A stretch of 64,000 bases of DNA from Streptomyces sp. NRRL F-525 (lineage in GTDB: Bacteria; Actinomycetota; Actinomycetes; Streptomycetales; Streptomycetaceae), in NCBI RefSeq assembly GCF_000716605.1, contig NZ_JNXE01000017.1:62001-126000 (forward strand), written 5' to 3'. This document shows, piece after piece, positions 30,618 to 38,669 of this stretch; within the stretch, counting starts at the first letter, position 1; every line of letters starts with the position of its first letter. Under the pieces are notes generated by a model. The model was not told where the DNA came from and made no database searches. It worked only from the letters and a program-made list of their open reading frames with translations. Both the position numbers and the translations under genes were made by a program.

Positions 30618-31280
30618 TCACCCCTCTCGTTTGTGAGAATACCATTCTCGTTTCGGGAAACTGAAGTTCTCTTCCGAGATCACGGGGTCGAGTTCCACGC
30701 CGAAGGTGTTGAGGGCCATCGTGAGCATCGTGTAGGCGCCGATCGTGAACACCAGGTCCATCAGCTGGTGTTCGTCCAGGTCGGCGGCGAGCGCGGCGTA
30801 GGTCGCGTCCGACAGGCCCGAGTCGGTGTCCAGTTCGTCCACGGCCCGGTTGAGCAACGTGTCGGCGCCCGTGCGGACTTCGTCGATCTCGGCCTCGGTC
30901 ACCCCACCCTTCCGGGCGATCAGGACATGGCTCGCCCACTCGTACCTGCTGCCCCGCCGCCAGGCCACCCGCAGGACGGCCAGCTCGCGGACGCGCACCG
31001 GAAGGGTCGTGGTGTTGAGGTGCATGTTGAACGTCAGGAACGCCCGGGCCAGGGCCGGATGCCGCTGGAAGATCCCGAGAATGTTGGCCTGCGGCAGCTT
31101 CCGCGGATGGTTGATGACGGAGAACAGGTCGTGGTCCCAGTCGTCGTACGGCACCGGGGCGATGCGAACGCCGTTCTCGGCGGCGGTGTCGTGGTGCGGA
31201 CCATGCTCACCGTGCCTGCTGTGCTCACCGCGCTCGGTGGCCGTCTCGTCGGGTCCGTCGTGTTCGCTCCGCTCGCTCAC
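30618..31280 (-). CDS. Carboxymuconolactone decarboxylase/AhpD-fold protein
   Basis: The 220-aa protein has a His/Glu-rich, probably disordered N-terminus of about 35 residues and then the CMD fold (LPVRVRELAVLRVAWRRGSRYEWASH, GVTEAEIDEV). The AhpD CxxC is absent (EWASH instead), so peroxidase activity is unlikely; decarboxylase or lactonase roles fit better. The GTG start overlaps the upstream SDR stop by 4 bp. Its last codons contain the operator of the Rieske gene. Confidence 0.82.
   Translation of the reverse strand: MSERSEHDGPDETATERGEHSRHGEHGPHHDTAAENGVRIAPVPYDDWDHDLFSVINHPRKLPQANILGIFQRHPALARAFLTFNMHLNTTTLPVRVRELAVLRVAWRRGSRYEWASHVLIARKGGVTEAEIDEVRTGADTLLNRAVDELDTDSGLSDATYAALAADLDEHQLMDLVFTIGAYTMLTMALNTFGVELDPVISEENFSFPKREWYSHKREG
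30634..30650. promoter_or_regulatory. Regulon operator before the Rieske oxygenase
   Basis: TGAGAATACCATTCTCG is a 7-3-7 inverted repeat differing from the perfect copy only in the spacer and the last base. It lies 21-37 bp upstream of the Rieske start and inside the 3' end of the preceding coding region. Confidence 0.78.
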
Positions 31281-31981
31281 GTGTTCCGCCCGCCGTTGAC
31301 GCCCAGGATCTGGCCGGTGATGTAGCCGGCCTCCTCGGAGGCGAGGAAGGCGCAGGCCGCGGCGATGTCCTCCGGGCGCCCGACCCGCCGTACCGGAGTG
31401 CGCTGGATGTGCTCCTCGACCGTCCCGCCGAGCAGTTGGCGCTCCTCCGAGCGGCGCAGCATGGGCGTGTCGATGAAGCCCGGCGGCACCGCGTTGACGG
31501 TGATGCCCTGCGGACCCAGCTCCAGGGCCAGCGCCTTGGTCAGCCCGTTGACCGCCGACTTCGCGGCCACGTAGTGCGTCATGAAGGGCTGGCCGGACTG
31601 CGCGCTGGACGAGGAGATGTTGACGATCCGGCCCCAGCCGGCCTCCACCATGTCCGGCAGGACGGCCTGTACGCAGTGGAAGACGCCGTGCAGATTGACG
31701 TCGATGACCCGCTGCCAGGCCTCGAAGGTGAGGTTGGCGAAGCGCTTGTAGCCCTCCATTCCGGCCGCGTTGACCAGGACCGTGACCGGGCCGAGCTGCT
31801 CGCGGATCTCGGTCAGCGCCTCGTCCACCTGGGCCCGGTCGGAGACGTCGGCCTTCCGGGAGAAGCCCCTGTCGGACGGGTTGAGGTCGAGGGTGGCGAC
31901 CTGGAGACCGTCGGCCTCCAGGCGCTGTGCGATGGCTTGTCCGATGCCGGAGCCGCCGCCTGTGACGAGGGCTGTCCTCAT
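31277..31981 (-). CDS. Short-chain dehydrogenase/reductase
   Basis: The 234-aa SDR has TGGGSGIGQAIAQRL, NAAG and the catalytic YVAAK (THYVAAKSAV). It is similar in type to 3-oxoacyl-ACP reductase-like and ring-diol dehydrogenases. It is the first gene of a leftward pair with the CMD protein. An operator lies 47-63 bp upstream in the divergent promoter with the SDR at 32,218. Confidence 0.87.
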   Translation of the reverse strand: MRTALVTGGGSGIGQAIAQRLEADGLQVATLDLNPSDRGFSRKADVSDRAQVDEALTEIREQLGPVTVLVNAAGMEGYKRFANLTFEAWQRVIDVNLHGVFHCVQAVLPDMVEAGWGRIVNISSSSAQSGQPFMTHYVAAKSAVNGLTKALALELGPQGITVNAVPPGFIDTPMLRRSEERQLLGGTVEEHIQRTPVRRVGRPEDIAAACAFLASEEAGYITGQILGVNGGRNT

Positions 31982-32027
31982 GCCGGAACCCCCTTCGTCT
32001 CGATCATGAAAATCTCCCTTCCAGATC

Positions 32028-32044
32028 TGAGAAGCGTATTCTCG
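32028..32044. promoter_or_regulatory. Regulon operator before the leftward SDR
   Basis: TGAGAAGCGTATTCTCG matches the island motif with one change in the left arm and the usual final G. It lies in the 236-bp divergent gap between two SDR genes. Confidence 0.75.
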
Positions 32045-32116
32045 TCTCCGGTGCTTCCGGAAGTCCCGCGCAGGCGGGGGCTGTTCGCCGCGCTCCGTGG
32101 GTCTGTCAGCAAGTCG

Positions 32117-32133
32117 TCAGGATGACATTCTCG
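32117..32133. promoter_or_regulatory. Weaker regulon operator before the rightward SDR operon
   Basis: TCAGGATGACATTCTCG keeps a good right arm (ATTCTCG) and 5 of 7 bases in the left arm. It lies 85-101 bp before the ATG at 32,218. A further degenerate version with GAGAAT is at 32,161-32,166, just before the start region. Confidence 0.55.
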
Positions 32134-32217
32134 CTGCCGGATGGTTGATTCGCGTATAAGGAGAATGTAGTTTCCGCTTCATTGGAGCAAGCCGCCCATC
32201 CATGCGAGGAGAACAGG

Positions 32218-32949
32218 ATGCGGTTCCAGGACAAGGTGGCGATCGTCACCGGAGCGGGACAGGGAATCGGCGAGGACTACGCCCGGGCGCTGGCCGCCGA
32301 GGGAGCACGGGTCGTGGTCGCCGACATCAACGAGGAGCAGGGACAGCGGGTCGCCAAGGAACTGGACTCCGCGCTCTTCGTCAAGGTCGACGTCGGAGAC
32401 CCCGCCTCGGCCGACGCGCTGGCCGCCGCCACCGTCGCCGAGTTCGGCCGCATCGACTACCTGATCAACAACGCTGCGATCTACCACAGCATGCGGCGCG
32501 AGGGCCTGACCACCGTCGACCTCGACTACCTCAACCGCTTCATCCAGGTGAACCTGATGGGCGCCCTCTACGTCACCCGGGCCGTCGTCCCGCACCTGAC
32601 CGAGGGCGCCGCGATCGTCAACCAGTCCTCCGCCGCCGCCTACATGGCCAGCGGCTACTACGGCCTGGCCAAGATCGGTATCAACCACCTCACCGCCTCG
32701 CTCGCCGCCGAACTCGGCGGCCGGGGCATCCGCGTCAACGGCATCGCCCCCGGCCCCACCGACACCGAGGCCACCGCCACCGTCGTGCCGGTCGAGTTCC
32801 AGCAGCGGATGACCCAGGCCCTGGCCATCAAACGGATGGGTACACCAGGCGACTTGACCCCCACCGTGCTGTTCCTGCTCTCCGACGACGCCGGGTGGCT
32901 CACCGGCCAGACCATCAGCGTGGACGGCGGACAGGTGGTGCGGCTGTGA
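32218..32949 (+). CDS. Short-chain dehydrogenase/reductase
   Basis: The 243-aa SDR has TGAGQGIGEDYARALAAEG and catalytic YGLAK (SGYYGLAKIG). The ATG at 32,218 follows GAGGAGAAC. It heads a long rightward operon (aldehyde dehydrogenase, CaiB, binding protein, ferredoxin, P450, aldolase-like fusion and beyond) with 4-bp overlaps at many junctions. It may oxidise an alcohol to the aldehyde or ketone used by the next enzyme. Confidence 0.88.
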   Translation: MRFQDKVAIVTGAGQGIGEDYARALAAEGARVVVADINEEQGQRVAKELDSALFVKVDVGDPASADALAAATVAEFGRIDYLINNAAIYHSMRREGLTTVDLDYLNRFIQVNLMGALYVTRAVVPHLTEGAAIVNQSSAAAYMASGYYGLAKIGINHLTASLAAELGGRGIRVNGIAPGPTDTEATATVVPVEFQQRMTQALAIKRMGTPGDLTPTVLFLLSDDAGWLTGQTISVDGGQVVRL

Positions 32950-34385
32950 CCCGCCTGCTCATCGACGGCCAACTCGTCGACGGGGAGCGGACGTTCCCCT
33001 CCCTCAACCCCGCGACCGGCGAGGTCTACGGCCACGCGCCCGACGCCACCACCGCCCAGGCCGAGGCAGCCGTAGCCGCCGCCCGCACCGCCTTCGACAC
33101 CACCGCCTGGTCGACGGACGTGCAGCTGCGCATCCGCTGTCTCGACCAGCTGCACCAAGCGCTCACCGACCACGTCGAGGAGCTGCGCGAGCTGACCATC
33201 GCCGAGGTCGGCGCGCCCCGCATGCTCACCTACGGCCCCCAACTCGATGACCCCGTCAAGCTGGTGCGCTTCTACGCGGACCTGCTGCGCAAGTACCCGC
33301 TGACCGAGGAGCTCGGCGAGTCCGAGAGCCGCGGCCAGCGGCACCGGCGCTGGGTGGAGAAGGAGGCCGCCGGGGTCGTAGCGGCGATCATCGCCTACAA
33401 CTACCCGAACCAACTCGCCCTGGCCAAGCTCGCCCCCGCGCTCGCGGCCGGCTGCACGGTCGTCCTCAAGGGCGCCCCGGACACCCCGCTGACGACCCTG
33501 TTCCTCGGTCAACTCATCGCGGAACACACGGACATACCGCCCGGCGTGGTCAACGTCCTGACCTCCTCCGGCGCCGACGTCGGCGAGACGCTCACCACGC
33601 ACCCCGACGTCGACATGATCACCTTCACCGGGTCCACCGCGACCGGCCGCCGCATCATGGAGGCCGCGAGCCGTACGGTGAAGAAGGTCTTCCTGGAACT
33701 CGGCGGCAAGTCCGCCATGATCGTCCTCGACGACGCCGACTTCGCCACCGCCGCCATGTTCGCGGCCGGCACCATCTGCTCCCACTCCGGGCAGGGTTGC
33801 GCGCTCACCTCACGGCTGCTCGTGCCCAGGGAGCACCACGACGAGATCGTCGCCATGGTCGCGGCGGGCCTCGGCCGCATCCCGCTCGGCGACCCCGCCG
33901 ACCCCAAGACCTTCGCGGGCCCGCTCATCAGCGAGCGCCAGCGCGAGAAGGTCGACGGCATGGTCGAGAGGGCCGTGGCGGCAGGCGCGAACCTCGTTAC
34001 CGGAGGCGAGAAGATCGATCCCGGCTTCTTCTACAAGCCGACCCTCCTCAGCAACGTCGACCCGGACAGCGAGATCGCCCAGGACGAGGTTTTCGGCCCC
34101 GTCCTCGTGGTGATTCCGTACGACGACGATGACGACGCCGTCAAGATCGCCAACAACTCCATCTTCGGCCTCTCCGGCGGCATCCAGAGCGCCGACGACG
34201 AACGGGCCATCGCGCTGGCCCGCCGGATCCGCACCGGCACCTTCAGCATCAACGGCGGCAACTACTTCGCCGCGGACGTGCCCTTCGGCGGCTACAAGCA
34301 GTCGGGCATCGGGCGCGAGAGCGGGGTGGCCGGTCTGGAGGAGTTCCTGGAGTACAAGGCGTTCGCGGTCGTGGTCCGGTCATGA
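32946..34385 (+). CDS. Aldehyde dehydrogenase (NAD+-dependent)
   Basis: The 479-aa ALDH has the general-base Glu in LELGGKSAMIVLDDAD, the nucleophilic Cys in SHSGQGCALTS, TFTGSTATGR and EVFGPVL. It should oxidise an aldehyde, for example a P450-derived terminal aldehyde, to the acid. The GTG overlaps the SDR stop by 4 bp. Confidence 0.92.
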   Translation: MTRLLIDGQLVDGERTFPSLNPATGEVYGHAPDATTAQAEAAVAAARTAFDTTAWSTDVQLRIRCLDQLHQALTDHVEELRELTIAEVGAPRMLTYGPQLDDPVKLVRFYADLLRKYPLTEELGESESRGQRHRRWVEKEAAGVVAAIIAYNYPNQLALAKLAPALAAGCTVVLKGAPDTPLTTLFLGQLIAEHTDIPPGVVNVLTSSGADVGETLTTHPDVDMITFTGSTATGRRIMEAASRTVKKVFLELGGKSAMIVLDDADFATAAMFAAGTICSHSGQGCALTSRLLVPREHHDEIVAMVAAGLGRIPLGDPADPKTFAGPLISERQREKVDGMVERAVAAGANLVTGGEKIDPGFFYKPTLLSNVDPDSEIAQDEVFGPVLVVIPYDDDDDAVKIANNSIFGLSGGIQSADDERAIALARRIRTGTFSINGGNYFAADVPFGGYKQSGIGRESGVAGLEEFLEYKAFAVVVRS

Positions 34386-35587
34386 TGCCGCTCGAAGGCA
34401 TCCGCGTCCTCGAGGTCGCCATGTACGGCTTCGTGCCCTCGGCGGGAGCCGTCCTCTCCGACTGGGGAGCGGACGTCATCAAGGTCGAGCACGCCGTTAC
34501 CGGCGACCCGCAACGCGGTCTCCGGCAGACCGGCACGATGCGCGTCGAGGGCGACCCCAACCCCAACGTCGAGCACGCCAACCGAGGCAAGCGCAGCCTC
34601 GGCCTCGACATCTCCCGCCCCGAGGGAAAGGACGTTCTCTACGACCTCGCCCGGCGCGCGGACGTGTTCCTGACCAGCTTCCTTCCCGGTCACCGGGAGC
34701 GGTTCGGCATCGACGTCGACGACATCCGTAGCGTCAATCCCCGCATCATCTACGCCCGGGGCAGCGCCTTCGGCCCGCGGGGAGCGGAGGCGGGGAAGGG
34801 TGGCTACGACATGACGGCGTTCTGGGCCCGCGCCGGCACCGCCGCGAGCATCACCCCCGAAGGCACCGACGGCATCATCAACCCGCCCGCACCGGCCTAC
34901 GGCGACACGATCTCCGGCACCAACCTCGCCGGCGGTATCGCGGCCGCGCTCCTGAAACGTGAGCGCACCGGCGAACCCTCGGTCGTGGACGTCTCCCTGC
35001 TCGGCAGCGGACTGTGGGCGATGGGCCACGCCACCGCGCTCTCCCTGCACCTCGGCAAGCCCTGGATCCCGCCGCCCGTCGGCACCCACGGCTCCGTCAC
35101 CAACCCTCTGTCCGGGCTGTACGAGACCTCCGACGGCCACCATCTGGCGTTCGTCATGATGCAGCCCGGCAAGTTCTGGGCCGATGTGTGCCGGCACATC
35201 GACCGCCCCGAACTCGCCGACGACCCCCGCTTCGACACGGCCGAGAACCTCATTTCCAACACCGCCGAGGCCGTCAAGATCCTGCGCGAGGTCATCGCCA
35301 CCCGCACCCTCGCGGAGTGGAGCAGGCGCTTCACCACCCTGGCCGGGCCGTGGGCCCCGGTACAGGACTCCCTGCAAGTGGGCGACGACCCGCAGATCAG
35401 AGCGAACGAGTACCTCCTGCAGGCCGGAGAGCTCGAACTGGTCGCCAGCCCCGTGCAGTTCGACGTGCACGCCCCACAACTCGGGCCCGCACCCGAGTTC
35501 GCCGCCCAGACCGAGGAGATCCTCCTCGAACTGGGCCTGGACTGGGACCGCATCATCGCGCTCAAGGCGGCGGGCGCGGTCACCTGA
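34382..35587 (+). CDS. CaiB/BaiF-type CoA transferase (class III)
   Basis: The 401-aa class III CoA transferase has LSDWGADVIKVEH, NRGKRSLGLDI and the catalytic Asp at about 143 in GGYDMTAFWARAG. It would move CoA between acyl donors, activating the carboxylic acid from the preceding ALDH without ATP. Two Met codons are adjacent at the start. A second, shorter paralogue is at 55,147. Confidence 0.9.
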   Translation: MMPLEGIRVLEVAMYGFVPSAGAVLSDWGADVIKVEHAVTGDPQRGLRQTGTMRVEGDPNPNVEHANRGKRSLGLDISRPEGKDVLYDLARRADVFLTSFLPGHRERFGIDVDDIRSVNPRIIYARGSAFGPRGAEAGKGGYDMTAFWARAGTAASITPEGTDGIINPPAPAYGDTISGTNLAGGIAAALLKRERTGEPSVVDVSLLGSGLWAMGHATALSLHLGKPWIPPPVGTHGSVTNPLSGLYETSDGHHLAFVMMQPGKFWADVCRHIDRPELADDPRFDTAENLISNTAEAVKILREVIATRTLAEWSRRFTTLAGPWAPVQDSLQVGDDPQIRANEYLLQAGELELVASPVQFDVHAPQLGPAPEFAAQTEEILLELGLDWDRIIALKAAGAVT

Positions 35588-35626
35588 TCACCCGACAGCG
35601 GGACTCATTCTCAACGAGGAGAACCG

Positions 35627-36994
35627 ATGAGACGCTTGCTCATCCCCGCGCTCGTCCTGGCCCTCGCGGCCGCGGCCGGATGCTCCGGCCGCACCAAGTC
35701 CGCGGACACCAGCAGCCCTTCCACCACCGGAGCCGCCGACACCGCCACCGCGGACTTCGGCACGCTGAAGTCCGTGTGCGGGAAGGGGACGGCCAAGACC
35801 GTCACCAGTCAGGGCGTCACCGCCTCCGACATCAAGGTCGGGGTCTTCTCCGACGTCGGGTTCACCAAGAACCCGGAGTTCGAGAACGCGGCGAAGGTCT
35901 TCACCTCCTGGTGCAACGCCGCCGGCGGCATCAACGGACGCAAGATCACGCCCGAGACGCACGACGCCCAGCTCATGCAGGTCAACCAGCAGATGATCTC
36001 GGCCTGCCGCACCGACTTCTTCGAGGTCGGCGGCGGCGCGGCCCTCGACGGCCTCGGCGTCAAGACCCGGCTGAAGTGCCTGCTCCCCGAGTTCCCGGCT
36101 CAGGTCACCTCCGAGGTCGGCGCCGATCTCCAGGTCATGACCCAGGGGGCCTCGTCCGGGTACGCGCCCTACGCCGGTTACTACTCCTGGCTGTTGAAGG
36201 AGGCTTACCCCTCGTCGGCGAGCGGCGTCGGCATCATCACCGGGGACGTGCCCGTCACCAAGGTCATCGCCGCCCAGGACAAGGAAGTCCTCACGGCGAT
36301 GGGCGGCAAGGTCACCTACTCCGACCTCTACCCCGCGCAGGGCGTCTCCGACTGGACGCCGTACGCCCAGTCCATCAAGACGAAGAAGGTCAAGGGCCTT
36401 GTGTTCCTGGGGGACTTCACCCAGCTGGCGAAGCTGGAGCAGGCGCTCACGAACATCGACTACAAGCTCGACTGGGTCGACGCCAACAACAACGCCTACG
36501 GCCCCGCGTTCCTCAAGCTGGCCGACACCGCGCTGAGTTCGCAGACCAACTTCGCGAGCATCGACGGGACTTACCCGCTGGAGAAGGCGGACGACAACCC
36601 GGCGACCAAGGAGATGGTCGCCCTGTTCAAGAAGTACGCGCCCGACGCGCAGATCACCCTGCCCGCCGTGCACGCCTTCTCCACCTGGCTGCTGTTCGCC
36701 ACCTCGGCCCGTGACTGCGCGGAACTGACCCGGAGTTGTGTCCTGGCGAACGCCAAGAAGCAGACCGAGTGGACCGGGGGAGGGCTCCAGGCCCCGGTGA
36801 ACCTGACCAAGCCCGACGAGCCCGTGAAGTGCTTCAACGTCGAGAAGGCCACCACCAGCGGCTGGGTCCCCGCCGACTTCAAGCCGACCGACGGCGCCTA
36901 CCGCTGCGACGCGCCCGTCTACAAGTACAAGGGCAACTACGGCAAGCCGCCGACGCTCGCCGATGTCGGCAAGTCGCTCGCCGACCTCAAGTAG
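35627..36994 (+). CDS. Solute-binding lipoprotein (branched-chain amino acid/aromatic acid type)
   Basis: The 455-aa exported lipoprotein has the lipobox AAAGC near residue 19, a Ser/Thr-rich linker and a type I periplasmic-binding fold (DIKVGVFSDVGF, AGGINGRKITPE). LivK-like proteins of this class often bind aromatic or terpenoid acids in catabolic loci. No ABC permease or ATPase is encoded in the island. AGGAG precedes the ATG. A half-operator ATTCTCA is at 35,607-35,613. It may capture the island's substrate for a transporter encoded elsewhere. Confidence 0.85.
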   Translation: MRRLLIPALVLALAAAAGCSGRTKSADTSSPSTTGAADTATADFGTLKSVCGKGTAKTVTSQGVTASDIKVGVFSDVGFTKNPEFENAAKVFTSWCNAAGGINGRKITPETHDAQLMQVNQQMISACRTDFFEVGGGAALDGLGVKTRLKCLLPEFPAQVTSEVGADLQVMTQGASSGYAPYAGYYSWLLKEAYPSSASGVGIITGDVPVTKVIAAQDKEVLTAMGGKVTYSDLYPAQGVSDWTPYAQSIKTKKVKGLVFLGDFTQLAKLEQALTNIDYKLDWVDANNNAYGPAFLKLADTALSSQTNFASIDGTYPLEKADDNPATKEMVALFKKYAPDAQITLPAVHAFSTWLLFATSARDCAELTRSCVLANAKKQTEWTGGGLQAPVNLTKPDEPVKCFNVEKATTSGWVPADFKPTDGAYRCDAPVYKYKGNYGKPPTLADVGKSLADLK

Positions 36995-37060
36995 CCACGC
37001 CACGCCACCCGTTCACCACGGAGTTCAGCACGGCGTTCACCACGGCAGGAAGGAAGGACC

Positions 37061-37255
37061 GTGAAGGTACGAGTCGACCCGGAGCGCTGCCAGGGCCACA
37101 CGCTCTGCGCGATGCGCGCTCCGGACACCTTCGAACTCAGCGAGATCGACGGACACTCCTCGGTCGTCCAGGAAGAAGTCCCCGCCGACCAGGAGTCGGC
37201 CGTCCGCGAGGCGGTCCTGTCCTGTCCGGAACGGGCGATCTCCCTCATCTCCTGA
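37061..37255 (+). CDS. P450-type ferredoxin, single [3Fe-4S]-like cluster
   Basis: The 64-aa ferredoxin has CQGHTLC at 10-16 and a distal SCPERAI, with Ala at position 20. The C-x2-H-x2-C...CP pattern is typical of small actinobacterial ferredoxins that feed P450s. It starts with GTG after AAGGA and lies 37 bp before the P450 gene, which it should serve. Confidence 0.9.
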   Translation: MKVRVDPERCQGHTLCAMRAPDTFELSEIDGHSSVVQEEVPADQESAVREAVLSCPERAISLIS

Positions 37256-37292
37256 ACCCCCACCTCATCCACCGAGCAGGAGAGGACTCCGC

Positions 37293-38669
37293 ATGACCAC
37301 GGAAGACGCGGCCGTCGACGACGACGCCGGCCGCAAGCACCCCCAGGTGCACTTCGACCGGCACACACCCGACTACCGCGACCGGTTCGAGGACATCACC
37401 CACGAGCTGCACGGGCAGTGCCCGATCGCCTGGACGGAGACCCACGGCGGCCACTGGGTCGCCAGCGGCAACCGCGAGGTCTTCGAACTCGCCAGGTCCG
37501 CCGAGTTCCTCTCCAACGACCATGACGTGAAAGGGGAACGGCGCGGCTACAAGGGCATCTCCATCCCCCCGCCGCCCCGCGCCCGGGAGGCCCAGGGCGG
37601 CTTCCTGGAGATGGATCCGCCGGACCAGCGCTACTACCGGCAGACCCTCAACCCGTATCTGTCGCCCGCGGCCATCCAGCGCTGGATCCCGTTCGTCGAC
37701 GAGATCGTGCGCGCCAGCATCGACGAGAAGATCGAGTCCGGGCGCATCGACTTCGTCGACGACCTCGCCAACATCGTCCCGGCCGTGCTCACGCTGGCGA
37801 TGATGGGCATCCCGGTCGAGCGCTGGACCATCTACAACGAACCGGCCCACGCCTCCGTCTACACACCCCCCAACTCCCCTGACCGGGAAAGGGTGTTGGA
37901 GCTGAGCCGCAAGATGGGCATGGACCTCATGGGCCAGCTCATGGAGATCCGCAAGGCACCCCGCCCGGGTCTGGTGGACGCGCTGGTCCGCGCCGACCTC
38001 AACGGCCGCAACCCGGACGACGGCGAACTCCTCGGCGTACTGGCCCTGTTGATCGGCGGCGGCTTCGACACCACCACCGCGCTCACCGCCCACGCCCTCG
38101 AATGGCTCTCGCAGAACCCGGAGGAACGCGCCCGGCTCAGCCGCGACCGGAAGACCCTGCTGGACTCCGCCACCGAGGAGTTCCTGCGCTTCTACACCCC
38201 GGCCCCCGGCGACGGACGCACCTTCTCCGCCGACTGCGAGATCGCCGGCACCGAGTTCAAGGAGGGCGAACGCCTCTGGCTCTCCTGGGCGATGGCCAAC
38301 CGCGACCCGTCGGTCTTCCCCGACCCCGACACGATCGACATGGAACGCAAGGGCAACCGGCATAGCAGCTTCGGCCTCGGCATCCACCGCTGCATCGGCT
38401 CCAACGTGGCCCGCACGGTGTTCAAGCGGATGGTGACGGCCGTCCTCGACCGGATGCCGGACTACGCGTGCGACCCCGAAGGTGCCGTGCACTACGAGAC
38501 CATCGGTGTCATCCAGGGCATGCGCCACCTCCCCGCGACCTTCACCCCGGGCAAGCGGCTCGGCGCCGGACTCGACGAGACCCTCGCCGAACTCCAGAAG
38601 GCCTGCGACGAACAGCGCCTCGCCGAACCGGTCACCGTCCGCACGGCGAAGGCACGGATCGGCACATGA
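37293..38669 (+). CDS. Cytochrome P450
   Basis: The 458-aa P450 has an I-helix GGGFDTTTALTAHAL (Asp-Thr in the oxygen-activation site), an ExxR in ATEEFLRFY and the haem-binding FGLGIHRCIG with Cys367. The long C-terminus after the haem loop (about 90 residues) includes an Ala/Glu-rich tail. The neighbouring ferredoxin is its likely donor. Hydroxylation of an alkyl or ring carbon of the island substrate is inferred. Its stop overlaps the next ATG by 4 bp. Confidence 0.93.
   Translation: MTTEDAAVDDDAGRKHPQVHFDRHTPDYRDRFEDITHELHGQCPIAWTETHGGHWVASGNREVFELARSAEFLSNDHDVKGERRGYKGISIPPPPRAREAQGGFLEMDPPDQRYYRQTLNPYLSPAAIQRWIPFVDEIVRASIDEKIESGRIDFVDDLANIVPAVLTLAMMGIPVERWTIYNEPAHASVYTPPNSPDRERVLELSRKMGMDLMGQLMEIRKAPRPGLVDALVRADLNGRNPDDGELLGVLALLIGGGFDTTTALTAHALEWLSQNPEERARLSRDRKTLLDSATEEFLRFYTPAPGDGRTFSADCEIAGTEFKEGERLWLSWAMANRDPSVFPDPDTIDMERKGNRHSSFGLGIHRCIGSNVARTVFKRMVTAVLDRMPDYACDPEGAVHYETIGVIQGMRHLPATFTPGKRLGAGLDETLAELQKACDEQRLAEPVTVRTAKARIGT

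Noticed and set aside
35607..35613. Half-site ATTCTCA before the solute-binding lipoprotein as a full operator
   Set aside because: Only the right arm is present; the left arm matches at 2 of 7 positions.
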